DNA from: Sphagnum magellanicum | Taxonomy: Eukaryota; Streptophyta; Sphagnopsida; Sphagnales; Sphagnaceae | Length of the DNA stretch: 64,000 bases | Assembly (NCBI GenBank): GCA_021904315.1 | Contig: CM038918.1 | Coordinates: 10,617,349 to 10,681,348, forward strand | Direction: 5' to 3' | Part shown: positions 1 through 12,789 of the stretch, in pieces | Layout: each line of letters starts with the position of its first letter | Numbering within the stretch: position 1 is the stretch's first letter | Translations under genes and position numbers: made by a program | The notes under the pieces: generated by a model | Seen by the model: only the letters and a program-made list of their open reading frames with translations | Database searches by the model: none | What the model was told of the DNA's origin: nothing

Positions 1-3000
1 TTCTCAACTCCACAATCCCAAACCAAGAGTTGCCAAGAAACACAATTCATTAGGAATATGAAATTTGGAACATGATATATACGAAATTTGGAACTTTCAA
101 GATCATTAAATAGATGATGAAATTCAAATTCAAATTTTTTTTTGTCTACAACAAGAAAATAATGAATAAAACCATTTTCACATTTTGAAACCACAAAAAC
201 TTTAACTTCGAACTTAACCAATTAGTTTCACTTAGAAATTAACACCATGAAACAAATTAGAACACAAATGCTTAACCTTGTCTTTAGAGGCATGTTCAAT
301 TTCCATGGTCAAAATTTGCATTGATACACATTTTTGTCCATTTTTGGCATCATTTCGTTAATTTCTTTAGCCACGTAATGCATTTTTGAAAATACACATG
401 GGTAATCTTGATCAACATTTTATGTAGTCCAACAAAGACCTCTTTCTCCATTGTACCATATTGACACACCTTTAACATGGTGTGCCCAAAACATGTGCTT
501 CAAGGAAAGGCTCCTGCAATTTTAAATTGTCACAACTTATCACAAATTTCAAAGTTATGGTCATCATTCCCAAGTTCAATACCTCGTCTTTGACATACTT
601 ATTCAAAAGAGCTTGGAGATTCAATGTCAATGCTTGGCTAGTTGTTTTAGTAGCTTCAAACAACTTTGTGGTCACTTGCTTTGGTTGTTAATCTACATTA
701 ATAAAGTTCGCACCCATTGACATTTAAAGATGGAAGGTTGCTATAAAAAACAAACATTTAAATAAAGGAGGCAACACATGCAAAAATTTGGCATTTTCGA
801 CCAAATCAAGTAGCACATTTTCCTTGAAGACTTTTTGAGAAGGAAAACCAAGCCAAGGACATAATCATAACCCCATCCATTATAGCAAAATGTTTTTAAT
901 AATCTGAATTGGTAAACAACTCTTTGTGATGAAAAGAACATTGTGATGAAAAATGCTTGTTGTTATTCATTGTCTTTTTAAAATGCATCAACCAACCCAA
1001 AGAAATTTAAAAACATAGTTGGATTTATTCTAGGACTCTTCTTGGAAACTTGTTAAACAAATGTAATTATTGCAATGGTACATTTTCAAATAGTTATGTG
1101 CAAGTTTAAAATGTTTGACAAAAATGTACTTTGTCATGGCCATGATGCCATTCACTTTTATGTAAGTAATAAAACTTTTTTTTACATCTAGTTATTTGAA
1201 CAAGGACATCAAAACCAATTACTTCATTGTAATAGACTATGCATCACATCACTTCAACATTGATAAGGTGTACAAGTTTGTCATCATTCAAACAAAAAAG
1301 GTCGATGTCACTTAGGAGGTGTAATTTTAAGGTTTCGAAAACTTAGCTTGAAAACATAAAACTTTCAATCTATTTTTTTGTAGTTGGTGACCTTTTTATA
1401 AAAGGTGATTTAGGATTGGCAACTCCTTTTTCATGTGATAAGCTTGGTGCCTTGAACACAACATGATTTAAGTTCATGTGTAACAAACTTGGCACCCTTA
1501 TTAAAATGTTTAAATTTTCAACATTTTGAGGATTTGCAACACAATTTTTAATTAGGAAATGCATCATAGGTCATAAAATGATCAAATTGACATCCTTGAT
1601 CATCAACCTCCATTTTGATGGATAATGGGTTGCAGTTGGACATTGAACATTCAAAAGTTAAAACATCTTTTGCACTATGCACCTCATGTTGATTGTTCGG
1701 TTACAAACTTGTGAAAGTTGGAACAAAACAACAAAACCTATAGCTCAAAAACTTCACATTTCACAAAAGCTAAAAGCTACAAAAATGTGCATTGAGAATC
1801 ATACTTGCCACCAAGTTGTTAATGTCATTGTTTGTTGTTGCTTCTTTTTAATGTTGTGCAACTTGTAACATACAAGTAAAACCTTCAACAATCAAGTGGG
1901 CATGCCTCAAAAGTTGTGTGTTGCCAAAAGCTCCAAGCTCTTTTAAAATTCAAACAAACAACTTAATCTTTGTGACAACCCCAACTTAATTTTTAAATGC
2001 CAAAAGTTATAACATCTTATTGCCAATTCTTTTGTGTTTCAAGGCTCTTTCCTTGATTAACTTTTGATGGTTCCTATAGGCCTTGGTTCTCTTTGATTTT
2101 CATCCCTATTGGTTAAATGAACTTATATTCAAGTTGATAACCTATGGGTATTTGTAATAAAGTCTAATAATTGCCCAACACTAATTTTTATGCACATAAG
2201 GATGGTTATTTGAAATGCGATACCTTTTTTGTAATAGCTTTGATTCATTTGTGTGTAAAAACTTTTGCCTTGCATAAAGTTGTCATTCCTAAAATAATTC
2301 CTTTTTGAGTCCTCACCCTACATTACATGCATACATTCACTATGATAAAATGGGCAGGAATTGTTTCGCACAATTGTTCGTATTCCCATTTTGCAAGAAA
2401 AACATTGTACCACAATGTATTGTAGTTCTTGCAAAAAGCAAATATGCATGTGTCACCCAAAAGAAAAAGGTAGGGGATGTGATTTCTTCAACCACTTGTC
2501 CTTTCATAGATCTCATAAACAACAATCAAGCTTGGACATTCTATGAATCTATTAAAAGGAAAACACCATCACCACACTTTTATTTTAACTTTACAACATG
2601 AATTTATGCAATCACATAATATTCTTAAACACAATCATATACTATAACATATAGGCAACTAATGGATTAGACCTTTTTGGATTTTCTCTCATGAGTTATT
2701 CAATATTTTTCATGGCATTATGTGATCACCAAAACCCAAAACTCATTTCTATTGACATAGTTATTCCCAACCTTAAACATTGATACCAAATCCCAACTCC
2801 CACAACAACACTTCCCTTATATGCCTATAATCCTAAAAGCTTTGACAAGTGAGATGTTGTCTTTTAGTTTCTAATCAATTGCATCCTTCATACCTCTCAC
2901 TATAATTATTCTAACAACTCATCATACATTCCCATATAATCCATAGTAAACCCCATCTCAGAACACCCATTTGTATAGGTACTCACTTCCCTTATCTACC

Positions 3001-4360
3001 ATCCCATTGTTGCTTACAATGATCAAAATCCCTTGTAAAATTTGAAGTATATTGAACTTGAAATGTTAATGTCATCACAAACTAGCTTCACAAATCCCCT
3101 ATGGATCTTCATAATCTCCATAACATGCCTTTAACATAATCATTCTAGTGAATGTTTTTGCTTTTCTAACTTAGAGCTTCTCGACACAACATAAAATTTG
3201 GAGGCTTAATGATGGCAAAAGACATTCATGTTATAAACTTTTTTTTTCTCAACAATCACACTTTTCACTTTGTAAACAATCATTATATTCATTCATCTCA
3301 ATAGGATTCTTCCCAAAAATAAATTTGAAAAAAAATCAAATTACAACATTCAGGATTATGAACACTTAGCTTTTCTCAATGCTTGCTTGCTCCATTAATT
3401 CTTGTCTCTAATTTATTTCCAATGCATCAACAAGTTCATCACCTCCAAAAAAACAAGAGATAGGTAACAACCCAATAATAGATTTGTAGCTTTAGTTATT
3501 AAACATCATGAAGACCTCCACAACAAAACCAACAAACCATTCGTTCTCGAAAGACAATGCATGCTTTGCCTACATGAACAAAACACCAAAATCACCCTAA
3601 AAAAACACTAAACATATTGTTGGTATTTATTCACCTACAAGCAAACAACACACATAGTGCAATTTGTAGAATAGTCCAAAGAGATACACCCATTTTCCTT
3701 AATTGCCTTTGATCGTTTCCCTAATCTTTCCCATACACACACCCCAAAAACATTCTTGCTTTTCTCTTGTCGACATCCTCTTTTTTCTTTTCATCAACCA
3801 TCCAATTAGGTTAAACACTTCAACTATGTTCCCCACTTGCTAAAAAATGCCTCATTATCATTCTATTCTATGTCACACAAGAATAAAGTGTAGGATAAAA
3901 ATTCGAGGTCATAAGCTTTGCCGAAATATGGGCCTATGTGATGCGGAGTTGAATGTGGGCTTGATTTTATTAAAGCACTATGACCAAGGGCTTTATTGAG
4001 CGTAAAGACCTACTTTGATCTATTTAAAATTTTCCTCATGATACTTGTTGGGTATCATAGGGGAGGAAAAAAAAAGGCATTTTGAAGAATGGAATACCCA
4101 TTAGATGTTAGAGTGGGCATTCAAACGCCCACAAAAAATAAAGAAAAAAAGGTGCACCTTGTAAGATGCACTCCAATTACACAACAAAAATTGGAGCAGG
4201 TCTTTATGCATAGGGTAAAGCTTGAGGGGGCGGGGGTCTTTATGGGAAGAAGGGCCCTGTGAGACAGAGCCTAGCATGGGTCCCAATTCCCTTAAAGACC
4301 TACGCCCAGGGCCTTGTGTAGGGCTTTATGCGGCGGCATCAATGGCGTTTTTTTGGAATT
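1..4360. other. AT-rich spacer, no supported gene
   Basis: Reading frames here are short, random in composition and lack recognisable motifs. The stretch is AT-rich with many homopolymer A/T runs. I see no splice-consistent coding, RNA gene or transposon ends. The last 400 bases become richer in G and C as the metaxin promoter is approached. An imperfect palindrome of the TGATAC...GGTATCA type lies near 4038-4059 and is treated under findings. Confidence 0.5.
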
Positions 4361-4364
4361 TTTT

Positions 4365-4760
4365 TTACCCTTCCGGGTATTTATGAGGAAAAATAATGAT
4401 GACCGGCTTAAAAAAAAGTGAAACGGTCACCTCTGCGGGCACTTCACTTTTCTTAATGTCTGCTTGGGCAGTGATAATATTCAAAAAAATTAATCTGCCC
4501 CCTGAAGTGATAAATTTCTTTACTTCTGCCCCGGGCAGGAAATGGGAAAAAGCCAGACAGAGGGGCGGGCTTGTTAGTAGGAAGGGAGCGAAGGCGGAGA
4601 AGCGGGAGATGGCGATTGCTTCAGCGATGGTAGCTTCTCGCGACCTCGGATCGAAGCAGACGCGCAACATGGCAGAGGAGGAGCTTTGAGCTTGCATCTT
4701 CTCCTCTCTCACGAACGTAGACTGAAGAGTATCTACCCAGTAGTGGCGTCAGAAGAAGAG
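4365..4760 (+). promoter_or_regulatory. Presumed metaxin promoter and 5' UTR
   Basis: The base composition shifts sharply to GC-rich here, ahead of the metaxin start codon, which is usual for a plant promoter and 5' leader. No convincing TATA box was found at a normal distance. An upstream in-frame ATG at 4686 would add 25 residues that do not resemble the family's N-terminus, so this part is more likely leader. The exact transcription start cannot be read from sequence. Confidence 0.35.
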
Positions 4761-5780
4761 ATGGCAACAGTAGCGGAGCAAGGAAAACAGGAATCTCAGC
4801 TCGTGTTGTTGGTCAGAGAAGGAGGTTTCGGACTTCCCACGGCGTGCCCTGCATGCCTGCCGTGGTTTCTTTACCTCAAGCTCTCCTCGGTTTCCTTCCA
4901 GACGCAATACAGCGGCGTGGAGCCGGACTCTGAGGATCTCCCTGCTGTGGAGTACGGGGAAGCAGTAGGGTTCGCTAGCGAGAGCGGCGGGATTTTGGAG
5001 TTTCTGAAGAGGGAGAAGATTGCGGATCTGGATGCCGCTCTCGCGGAGGGGGAGAAGGCGGAGCTGGAGTCGTGTAAGGCCATGGTGGAGTCATGGATCG
5101 TTGATGCGAGTTTATATGAGATTTGGATGCGTGACAACGATAAAGCTGTCAGAAAAGTTTACTTCGCGGCATTGCCAATGGGATTGTCGTATGCCCTTGA
5201 TTGGAAGCAGCGCCATTCTGTCATGCAGCGGTTAGGGGTCACCACCGAGAATGCCAAGTCCAGAGGCGACGAGCTTTTGAGAAAAGCTGGGATGGCGTAC
5301 CAAGCTCTCTCTGTCCGTCTCCAGGACCAGAAACTGTTCTTCGGTGATCGACCCACGAGCTTGGATGCTTTGGTCCTCGGGCATTTGCTCTTCCATCTCA
5401 ATGTTTCCTTGGAGGTTTCCAACCTGAGGGAAGAGATCTCCAAATATCCCAACCTCGTGACCTATGCTCAGAGTCTGAAGAGTCAGCTGCTGGGAGGAGA
5501 CGATGGCGTGCCAATGGGCTCTGCGTTTGGAAATCCCAAGGCTCCTCCTCCTCCACCCCCGCCACCACCAACTTCTACCACCCGTCAATCCTCCTCACCT
5601 GATACTTCTGACAAGGAGAAACCAGCCAACAAATCCAGGAATGAGAAGGAGAATTCGTTCAAAAAGAGGGCTAAGTATTTTGTAATTGCACAATTTGTGG
5701 CAATTATTATGTATGTTGTGTTTGCGGGCATTGATTTTGAAGATGATGCTCAAGATGATGATGGTAGTGATGATGAATAA
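4761..5780 (+). CDS. MTX: Plant metaxin, mitochondrial outer-membrane import protein
   Basis: Encodes 339 residues from the ATG at 4761, close to the roughly 315 residues I recall for Arabidopsis metaxin. An in-frame ATG at 4686 gives 364 residues, but the extra part lacks family features. The N-terminal thioredoxin-like part carries the family signature FGLPTACPACLP at residues 23-34. The central part matches the GST-C-like domain, with YEIW near residue 90 and a DRPTSLDALVLGHLLF block near residue 200. A run of nine prolines (residues 262-270) and a basic linker lead to a single hydrophobic helix at about 306-324 and an acidic tail, as expected for a tail-anchored outer-membrane protein. 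In plants metaxin helps beta-barrel precursors reach the outer membrane. The frame is one uninterrupted exon with no decay. Family assignment is firm; the start is the main uncertainty. Confidence 0.93.
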   Translation: MATVAEQGKQESQLVLLVREGGFGLPTACPACLPWFLYLKLSSVSFQTQYSGVEPDSEDLPAVEYGEAVGFASESGGILEFLKREKIADLDAALAEGEKAELESCKAMVESWIVDASLYEIWMRDNDKAVRKVYFAALPMGLSYALDWKQRHSVMQRLGVTTENAKSRGDELLRKAGMAYQALSVRLQDQKLFFGDRPTSLDALVLGHLLFHLNVSLEVSNLREEISKYPNLVTYAQSLKSQLLGGDDGVPMGSAFGNPKAPPPPPPPPPTSTTRQSSSPDTSDKEKPANKSRNEKENSFKKRAKYFVIAQFVAIIMYVVFAGIDFEDDAQDDDGSDDE

Positions 5781-5789
5781 CTACTGTAT

Positions 5790-5795
<6 letters not shown>

Positions 5796-5834
<39 letters not shown>
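5796..5834 (+). repeat. (TC)n microsatellite
   Basis: About 20 perfect TC dinucleotides start 15 bases after the metaxin stop codon, so they probably lie in its 3' UTR. The length is likely variable between individuals. Confidence 0.95.
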
Positions 5835-5838
<4 letters not shown>

Positions 5839-8162
5839 TCCTTTTTTGTAGGGCTGGAGAGGAGGCAGAGGACAAGTGTACCTCTTCGTCAATTTGACCT
5901 TTGTCTAAATCCAGTGTTGAGGAATGGTGGCAGCACCACCAACAACCCAATGCCATAAAGAATTGAGTTCACTCATTCTCCCATCTGTCTGTTTCTAGGT
6001 ATTGTTTGAGGATTAGGGTTGAAGGATGGTGGTTGCTCGATTAGACAGTAGTGATCATAAGTAGCTCACCCTGATTTAGGGTTTCTTCAATTCCTGGCGG
6101 AAAAGCAGCAACATATATGGTGATGTTTGAAGGTGTATTGTTGGTGCCTTGCCCTCTCTGTATGTCCCTTGGTGGACATTGATGTCAAAGGATGTTGACA
6201 ATGGTTCAGGTGGAGATCTATGTGTTCTCTTCTATGAGCTTCTTCACTTGCAAACAAAATTATGGTTGGATGATTGCATCAGTGGAGAAGCCTTTTGTCT
6301 TATCTTTTCCTAGGAGTTTGTACATATGGGATTGAAGTATGGTTGCAGTAGAAGCAATCATTGGGGGGCTTCATAGTGGTCACTCCCCTCTGTGTTTAGG
6401 GTTCCATGAGGCAACCTGTCAAGCAAGACAAGTCAAAGGAATTGTGGGTCAGTATGCAGTCATCTGGGATGCTCATTTTGATAGTGAAATAGTCCTTGGG
6501 TTGTATTTGCAGATACTGTCAGATTTGTGTTACCATGGTGTTGTCCCCCTGCTGAAGACACGTAACATGAGTTCAGAGCAAAGCAGGCGAGAGTAGAAAA
6601 CTGAGGGCAAATTTATGAGTGAATTTTATTTGTTTGTGAACCCATCAGCCATTCCAGGTTGTAGAGCCTGGGAGAGATCAGAATTCTAGTGAGCAGTCAG
6701 GGCCTGAGCACAGTGCATCATGTGTTTCATTCATGGTTGTACATTCCAAAACTTATTCAAACTTTTCAAGCTGCAGATGGGTTGCATTATATCAATTCAC
6801 AATCTTTTAATAGATTTCTCAGGGACAACTAAATGTTTTTTTTTGCATATTCTGGCCATGAACTAGTCTAGTTGTGGGTTTCAGTTTCAAGGGACAATGT
6901 GTACATGAACCACCCCAAAGCCAACTTCTATAAGAGTAGTTGTTGATAGGGAGTGAGTTCCAGGACTTTGATTGCCCATGGAATGCAGGTTTGTTGTTTA
7001 TTCTGGTTGTGTGTTGGTATCCAGTCATGCAGTTTGTAACTTGTAAGTGGCTGGTATCAATCCATAGTGGCCAACAGAATTCTGATTACCCTTCATAGCG
7101 AGTTTTGTTTGTGTAAAATTGAAAGATTTTAGTATCCACGAAGATTAGAGAACACATTTTTAAATGCTGGAAGTCAAAATTTATGTGTGCAATTGCCTTG
7201 TTTGCTGCAACCTTGTACTGCACATGGGTTCCTCTAGCAAGAGCAGTTTGGTCTTCCAGCCCAGATTGCACAGGAAACTTGGACACAGGCACAGATGTGA
7301 TGACTTATTAATGTTGGACCTTACCATTTGCTGATGGCATGAGAAACCCGGTGAAAAAGATTTTGGCCTCAGCACCCAGTGACTACAGTTTTGGCGTCAG
7401 CATTTGATGCATCACATGCAGACAAAAGGCTTCTGGATCCTGACTGAGCACTTGCTGCACCATCTGTTGAGATCCACTTGGTGTATAAGTGGTGTGTTCT
7501 ACATAGAAAGATGCATTTGGCTCTGGGTTCACAATTTTTGGCATGTGGCTTCACACCACGTGGCATAGAGCCTTCACCAGAACATTAGAAGATAACTATA
7601 GCAGGGTAGAACTTTCAAGGGACTTGGGGCTCAAGGTTGATCTGCATTCAAGCAAGTTTCTATAGCTAGGTTCTTGTCTTGTTCTGTCTGTGTGTTTTCA
7701 CATTTCCTTGCTTGATTGTTAGAACTTGAACACCTCTGTGATCTGTGGCCCACTTGTTTTTCCTCCTATACAACAATACTGCAATTTCACCAAGCAATCA
7801 TGGAAATATCATGTTTCAATCAATCCTCCAGAATGAGATTACTGGATCAAGGTCCACCTAATAGAGGAAGACCACATATCAATGAAATTGCAAAGAGATC
7901 TTCACAACAGCAATTTAATGCGAACATTACAGTGAGTGCAGTGATTTAACTTTTGAGAGTCACTCACACAGAGCCAGACAATCACCTTCATCAAGAATAT
8001 CAGTGATAAGCTGCTGTGCCATTTCTTTCCATGAAATCTACAAATCTCAGACATGCAAAGTTTTTAGTGAACTGATGCATCAGGTTTTACAGAATAATTC
8101 AGCTTGCCACCAGTCACACACATGCTTGCACACTTTGCTGATATTATAGAAACTTTTCCACA
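5835..8162. other. Metaxin 3' flank and spacer, nothing recognised
   Basis: The first few hundred bases may be metaxin 3' UTR. Beyond that, reading frames are all under 90 codons, lack motifs and cannot be linked by plausible splice sites. Composition is more balanced than in the AT-rich deserts, so this could be old promoter-proximal or transposon-derived DNA, but I cannot assign it. Confidence 0.4.
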
Positions 8163-8399
8163 GAGCAAATTCACCTCAGGTGAACAAAGTAATCATGAAG
8201 TCATCAATAGCAAATGGAACATCAAGATAGACAAGATTTTCTGAGCAAATTCACCTCATGTACAGAAAGCAAATCTGAAATCATCACTAGCTAATGGAAC
8301 ATCAAGACACACAAGATTGTCTGAGCAAATCCACCGACTCACATGTACAAAGCAATTTGAAATCATCAATAGCTAATGGAACATCAAGACACACAGGGT
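8163..8399 (+). repeat. 80-bp tandem repeat, three copies
   Basis: The phrase GAGCAAATTCACC or a close variant recurs at 8163, 8243 and 8323, followed each time by a similar block containing AATGGAACATCAAGA. Spacing is 80 bp each time. Copies two and three are more alike than copy one. Confidence 0.85.
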
Positions 8400-9040
8400 G
8401 GAGCTTGAAGAATGTTGCAGACAAAGGTTTGGCAGAGTGTGCATACTCATGGCATGATTTCATGGTACAATCAAGGTGCACCTACATTCCGAGGTGCTGG
8501 AGAGGGAACAACCCCAGATGCAAAGGAGCTAGCTATGGAACCCCAAAAAACCAAAGAGACAAAAATGTCAGATCTATCGTGCTTCTACTTCTTCTTCTTC
8601 TTCTTATTCATGGCCAACATAATTTCAGCTGGATACAAAGAAAAAAACATGAACAAGAAAAAAACACATCAGGGCCGACCCACAACTCCTCCATCTTAAG
8701 ATTTTCCAATTAAATGTAGATACTAGGGATCATGTGAACAAAAGGCAGATGGCTACCTCATTGTGACATTCCTACTGTTGATAAACCTGAAGAACAGGGG
8801 GGGTGCTATTGGCTGCACAAAATGGAATCAACTTGCTTGGTCTAAGAGCAACTCCACTGGTGGGTGCTCAGTTTGTGATGCTGCAAATTACAATTGGATG
8901 AAGAAATGTGAAAATTTTGACTCAGCAAAAATGGTTTTGGCGCAACATTTCTGCATGCACAATTTGCTGAGGCTTGTAAAATGGCACAACCAATCGTAAC
9001 ATCTGTTGTTGATTGGTTAGATAGTTTGATTGGTCCAGCT
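8400..9040. other. Spacer with possible MITE remnant
   Basis: A short (CTT)n run lies around 8585-8605. From about 8846 the words CACTGGTGGGTGCTCAG, GATGCTGCAAA and GACTCAGCAAAAATG resemble, in order, words in the MITE at 38911-39245. This suggests a diverged relative cut off at 9041 by the copia LTR. The resemblance is partial and was judged by eye. Confidence 0.3.
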
Positions 9041-9248
9041 TGTTGGCGCATATTAGTGTCAGCAACTCTTTCTTTTAGTTTTAAGTTATGATTCATTAGT
9101 TAAGTCAATAGATGTTGTTACTTAAGTTTGTAAGGACATGACTATTCGGGTCTTCTGTATAAGAAGACCTTCTTCAATAGAATTCATTTCATTATTCTCT
9201 CTTAAAAGAATCTCTTGTTGTTGTTGTTGTATGTTTTGCTTTCTCTCA
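9041..9248 (+). repeat. 5' LTR of the copia element
   Basis: A 208-bp segment starts TGTTGG and ends CTCTCA, so it has the canonical TG...CA ends. The primer-binding site follows without a gap. An internal TGTATAAGAAG near 9157 could be its promoter TATA. The first 60 bases resemble the start of the 3' LTR at 16218, sharing the words TGTTGGC, AGCAACTCTT and TTTAAGTTATGA. Confidence 0.85.
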
Positions 9249-9260
9249 TGGTATCAGAGC
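9249..9260 (+). promoter_or_regulatory. Primer-binding site for initiator tRNA-Met
   Basis: TGGTATCAGAGC directly follows the CA end of the LTR. This is the standard plant copia sequence complementary to the 3' end of initiator methionine tRNA, used to prime minus-strand DNA synthesis. Confidence 0.93.
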
Positions 9261-9444
9261 AGGTTTGAAAGAGGTCCGATTTTTTAAAAATCATGCCAAT
9301 GATATTTTTTTGATTCAAATCTGAATAAATCTTGTTCTTGTTATTTTTTTTTTAGGAAGTGAAGTTATTGGTAAATTTTTGTGCAACAACAAAAACACAC
9401 CATGGCATTCGTCTTTCATTAAAACTTATCACATGGGGTATAAG

Positions 9445-9692
9445 ATTGAAATGTTTGTCATTTCATTGCGGCAATGGGGGAGTAGTTGATGGAAGCCAAC
9501 CTAATCCGGGTCCATTTGATCTTATTAAGTTTGCAAACTAGATATCAAAAGATACGTGCTTTGAAATCTTTTTGATATATTCAATATGCTAATTTAATAA
9601 GGTTAGATGGGCCAAGGTTAGGATTATCAAGATTGAAATGTTCATCATTTCATTGGAACAATGGGGAGTAGTTGATGGAAACTAACCTAATA
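9445..9692 (+). repeat. Direct repeat inside the copia gag region
   Basis: About 60 bp beginning AAGATTGAAATGTT and containing AGTAGTTGATGGAA occur at about 9445-9505 and again at about 9630-9692. The intervening sequence is AT-rich. It looks like a local duplication within the decayed gag region, which has no readable gag frame. Confidence 0.75.
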
Positions 9693-10221
9693 TCATTTTT
9701 CATTGTGAAGAAAAAAAAACTTTGGTTAAAATCTCTTAAAACATTCAATTTTTTTTGGTGTAGGCTTGAAAGTATAATTTATGAACTTTCTAATTCTGCA
9801 TCACAAGTTTATTTTCACAAAAAAGTTAACTCATCTCACATTAATAGAATTAAAGTTAGTGAATGAGTTTCTTAAAGAGTCGCAAAACACTCTTGAATAA
9901 ACTTTTATAGTAAGATTAAATTTTATTGGACAACAAGAAATTTCATTGTTTCTTTCATGTCTACTTTTTTCATGGCATGGTTTTGTTTCAAGTCAAGTAG
10001 GCATACCAAATCTAAATCTACAAATAGTAATGGCAAGCATGAGACAAAAATAAATTAACATTAAAATCAAAAATTGGAAATGAAAAGTCGACAACATTAT
10101 TTATAAAAGTAAAATATTTTAACAAAAATAAATTCAATTAAAAAATCATTGCATTCACAATCAACATACCAAAAATCATCTTTTAATCAATCTAAACCAA
10201 CAAACAATTCCCCAAAACAAT

Positions 10222-10263
10222 TGTCATTATTGTGACAAACCATCACACATTGTTCCAAATTGT
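10222..10263 (+). pseudogene. Gag CCHC zinc knuckle remnant
   Basis: Fourteen codons read CHYCDKPSHIVPNC, a perfect CX2CX4HX4C nucleocapsid knuckle. It lies in the right place between the primer-binding site and the protease/integrase remnants. The flanking frame is broken by stops, so no full Gag can be made. Confidence 0.88.
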
Positions 10264-11049
10264 AAAGAAAGAACAAAAGATTGATCTACTGGGATATATG
10301 AACCACATTCCTTTGCACTTGCATGTAAATATCCAAATCCACAAGCTATGCTATTTCAAATAATGAAGAAACACAAGTTTTATATTTGAGCTTTTATCAT
10401 ACCTAGTACATTGATTTTAGAACCGCACAAGATATGATTCCTGAAACAGAACTTTACACTAATTACCAAACATTGTCACAATTTCAAAGGGTCAAAGCAA
10501 GATAAAATATATAAAAAAAATAGATGTTTCCATTTAAACCATGTGTCACACATGTTTTTACAAAAAAGTAGCATCAAATTAGGTGAAAGTATATGTCAAA
10601 TAACATGCATTTGTTGCATAAAGTTTATAACATATTTCCCAAAACTAAAAAAGTAAATGAACTTTAAAAATAGATGAAAAATAGATTTGAAACTAATTGA
10701 TTTATATGTGTTCAAACTTATTTTTTCATTTAAAAAAAATCAAATAGATATGTACTAATTTATTATATGAAGATCATCATCTATTTTAATGAACCATCCA
10801 TTTTTTTTCTTTTTAAAAGTTTTATTAAACCCTACTTGACACCTACTTGAAACCTTCTTTTATAAGTTGAAAATTGAAAATTAATGCACATTAGTGTAAA
10901 AACATCTTATCTTTTATCATTCAAGAAAAAATAAATAAAATCATAATTTTATGATGATTTTAATTATTATTTAAAATTTACTTGTTGCAATTTTGACAAA
11001 GTAAAAAAGTTGTTCGCTTTATCTTGCTTATACCCCAAACCATTTTTGT

Positions 11050-11480
11050 TGCAGATGATGGACAACAACAAGCTATTAGGATTGTCTCCATTTCCATATG
11101 TTTGAATATAAGAAAAACAATTTTTGTTGATAATGTTCTCCATGTTCTTAGTTTAAGAAAAAAATTCATTATTTATTAGTCAAATTATAAATAAAGGGGA
11201 TGAGAATCATATTGTGTTGTTTACAAAAAGAATGTGTACAATTATAGCAATTGACATCCATAATCAAGAAACTATCATTGAATGCCCTCGAGATGGAAAA
11301 CTTTTTCCTTTTGGAGTAAGTGATGTGAATAATCAATCAATTGACTCTTTTTTTTTAGTTATTTCCCAATCAATAAAGCTTGAAACCATAAGATGGCACA
11401 ACAAGCTTGGTCACATAAATTTTCAATCTTTCCAGAAAATGCAACTTATTTTGGGGTTTTCCTTCCTTTGAAATTTATAT
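11050..11480 (+). pseudogene. Copia protease tail and GAG-pre-integrase remnant
   Basis: Around 11130-11170 one frame reads VLHVLSLRKKF, like the end of the copia protease-linker region. In another frame the 11214 reading frame ends in WHNKLGHINFQSFQKM, the conserved HH part of the integrase zinc-binding domain. A following CEGVLWENI fits the CC part, with the second cysteine lost. The frame change between them shows decay. Confidence 0.85.
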
Positions 11481-11619
11481 TTCAAATTTTTGTGAAGGTG
11501 TATTATGGGAAAACATTTAAAATCAAAATTTCCAAAACATAGTTTTACACATCTCATCACTTTTAGATTTGAATCCATAGTGATGATTGTGGTCCCATCC
11601 AAACTCAATCAATTGGTAG

Positions 11620-11943
11620 CTCACTTACTATTCTATTACTTTTATTGATGTGTTTTCTCAATTTACAAAGGTTAATCTCATGCAATTTAAGTTTGATGTT
11701 TTCTCAAAATTTCAAATTTATAAATTATTTGTAAAGAGTCAAATTAGAAAACAAATTAAAATTCTTCATTCAAACAATGATGATGAATACAAATTTGTAG
11801 AATTCAACAAATTTTTTGATGAACACGACATTCAACATCAATTTTCCACTCCATATACCCCCCAACAAAATGGGATTGTTGAAGGGAAAGATTGCATTTT
11901 GATGGAATCTCAAAAGTTTGCTCCAATCAACCAAACTATTTAA
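11620..11943 (+). pseudogene. Copia integrase catalytic core remnant
   Basis: The frame reads from FIDVFSQF through a segment ending TPYTPQQNGIVEGKD, which aligns along its length with the plant copia integrase core. The first catalytic Asp (FIDVFS) and the Glu (IVEGK) are present. The middle Asp of the usual SDNGGEY motif is Asn here, in HSNNDDEY near 11770. Together with stops on both sides this means no active integrase. Confidence 0.9.
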
Positions 11944-12789
11944 TTGTTTTTGGGGTCAAATAATTTCTACAATTGTTTATTTTCAAAAAAAATCATTCAC
12001 ATCTTCTTTGAATAGAATAACACCCTATGAGGTTTAGACATGATTTAAACTTGATTTAAGTTTCCTATGGGTGTTTGGATGGCCAACATATGCTAATGTT
12101 CCAAATGAGCTTTGGAAAAAATAAAACCCCAAATCAAATAAATGTATATTTGTGGGTTATGGTGAATTTTTTGGAGGTAAAGGTTATAGAATATTTGATA
12201 CATCTATTCACATGTGTTCATCAATAAAAATGTCATATTTGATGAAGATTTCATCTTTCCAATTTTGGCCGGTTTTTTCATCAATTAAAGTGAGATGTTG
12301 AAACTTCTCTTTTTGATAATGACATTGTTGAAATTCATGAAAATGAGGGGTTTTGGCGTTTAATTGCCATTATTTTTTCCCTTCTTCCTCTTCTTCCACC
12401 ATTTCCTAATTCTCTTAATAATTTAATTCCATTACATATGGCTCCAATCACTCTAGTACATTATGCAAATTCACCTACAATCTCTTTTACACAATCACCA
12501 CCCATTTCTCCTCCACCTAGTGCTCAATCACCATTTGGTCAAAAGCCAATATTTTGGCTTCATTACCAACCTAAAATTCCCATTGTTTCATTTTAATCTT
12601 TTAGTTCCCAACAAGTCTTTTCTTCAAAATCCAACTTGATTATTCGTCATTCCAATAGACCAACTAAAGGTGTTTGGTAATTTGAAAAATATCATGATGA
12701 AACCCATTTTGCATATGCATCTATGGTTCGTGTTATTGAACCAATTTTTTTCTAAGAAACTCTTGATGGTTTTAATGCATCATATTGGA

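Noticed and set aside
4365-4712. Overlapping frames of 97-115 codons on both strands ahead of metaxin.
   Set aside because: They lie in the GC-rich promoter and leader, where stops are rarer. No motifs, and they overlap the metaxin 5' region.
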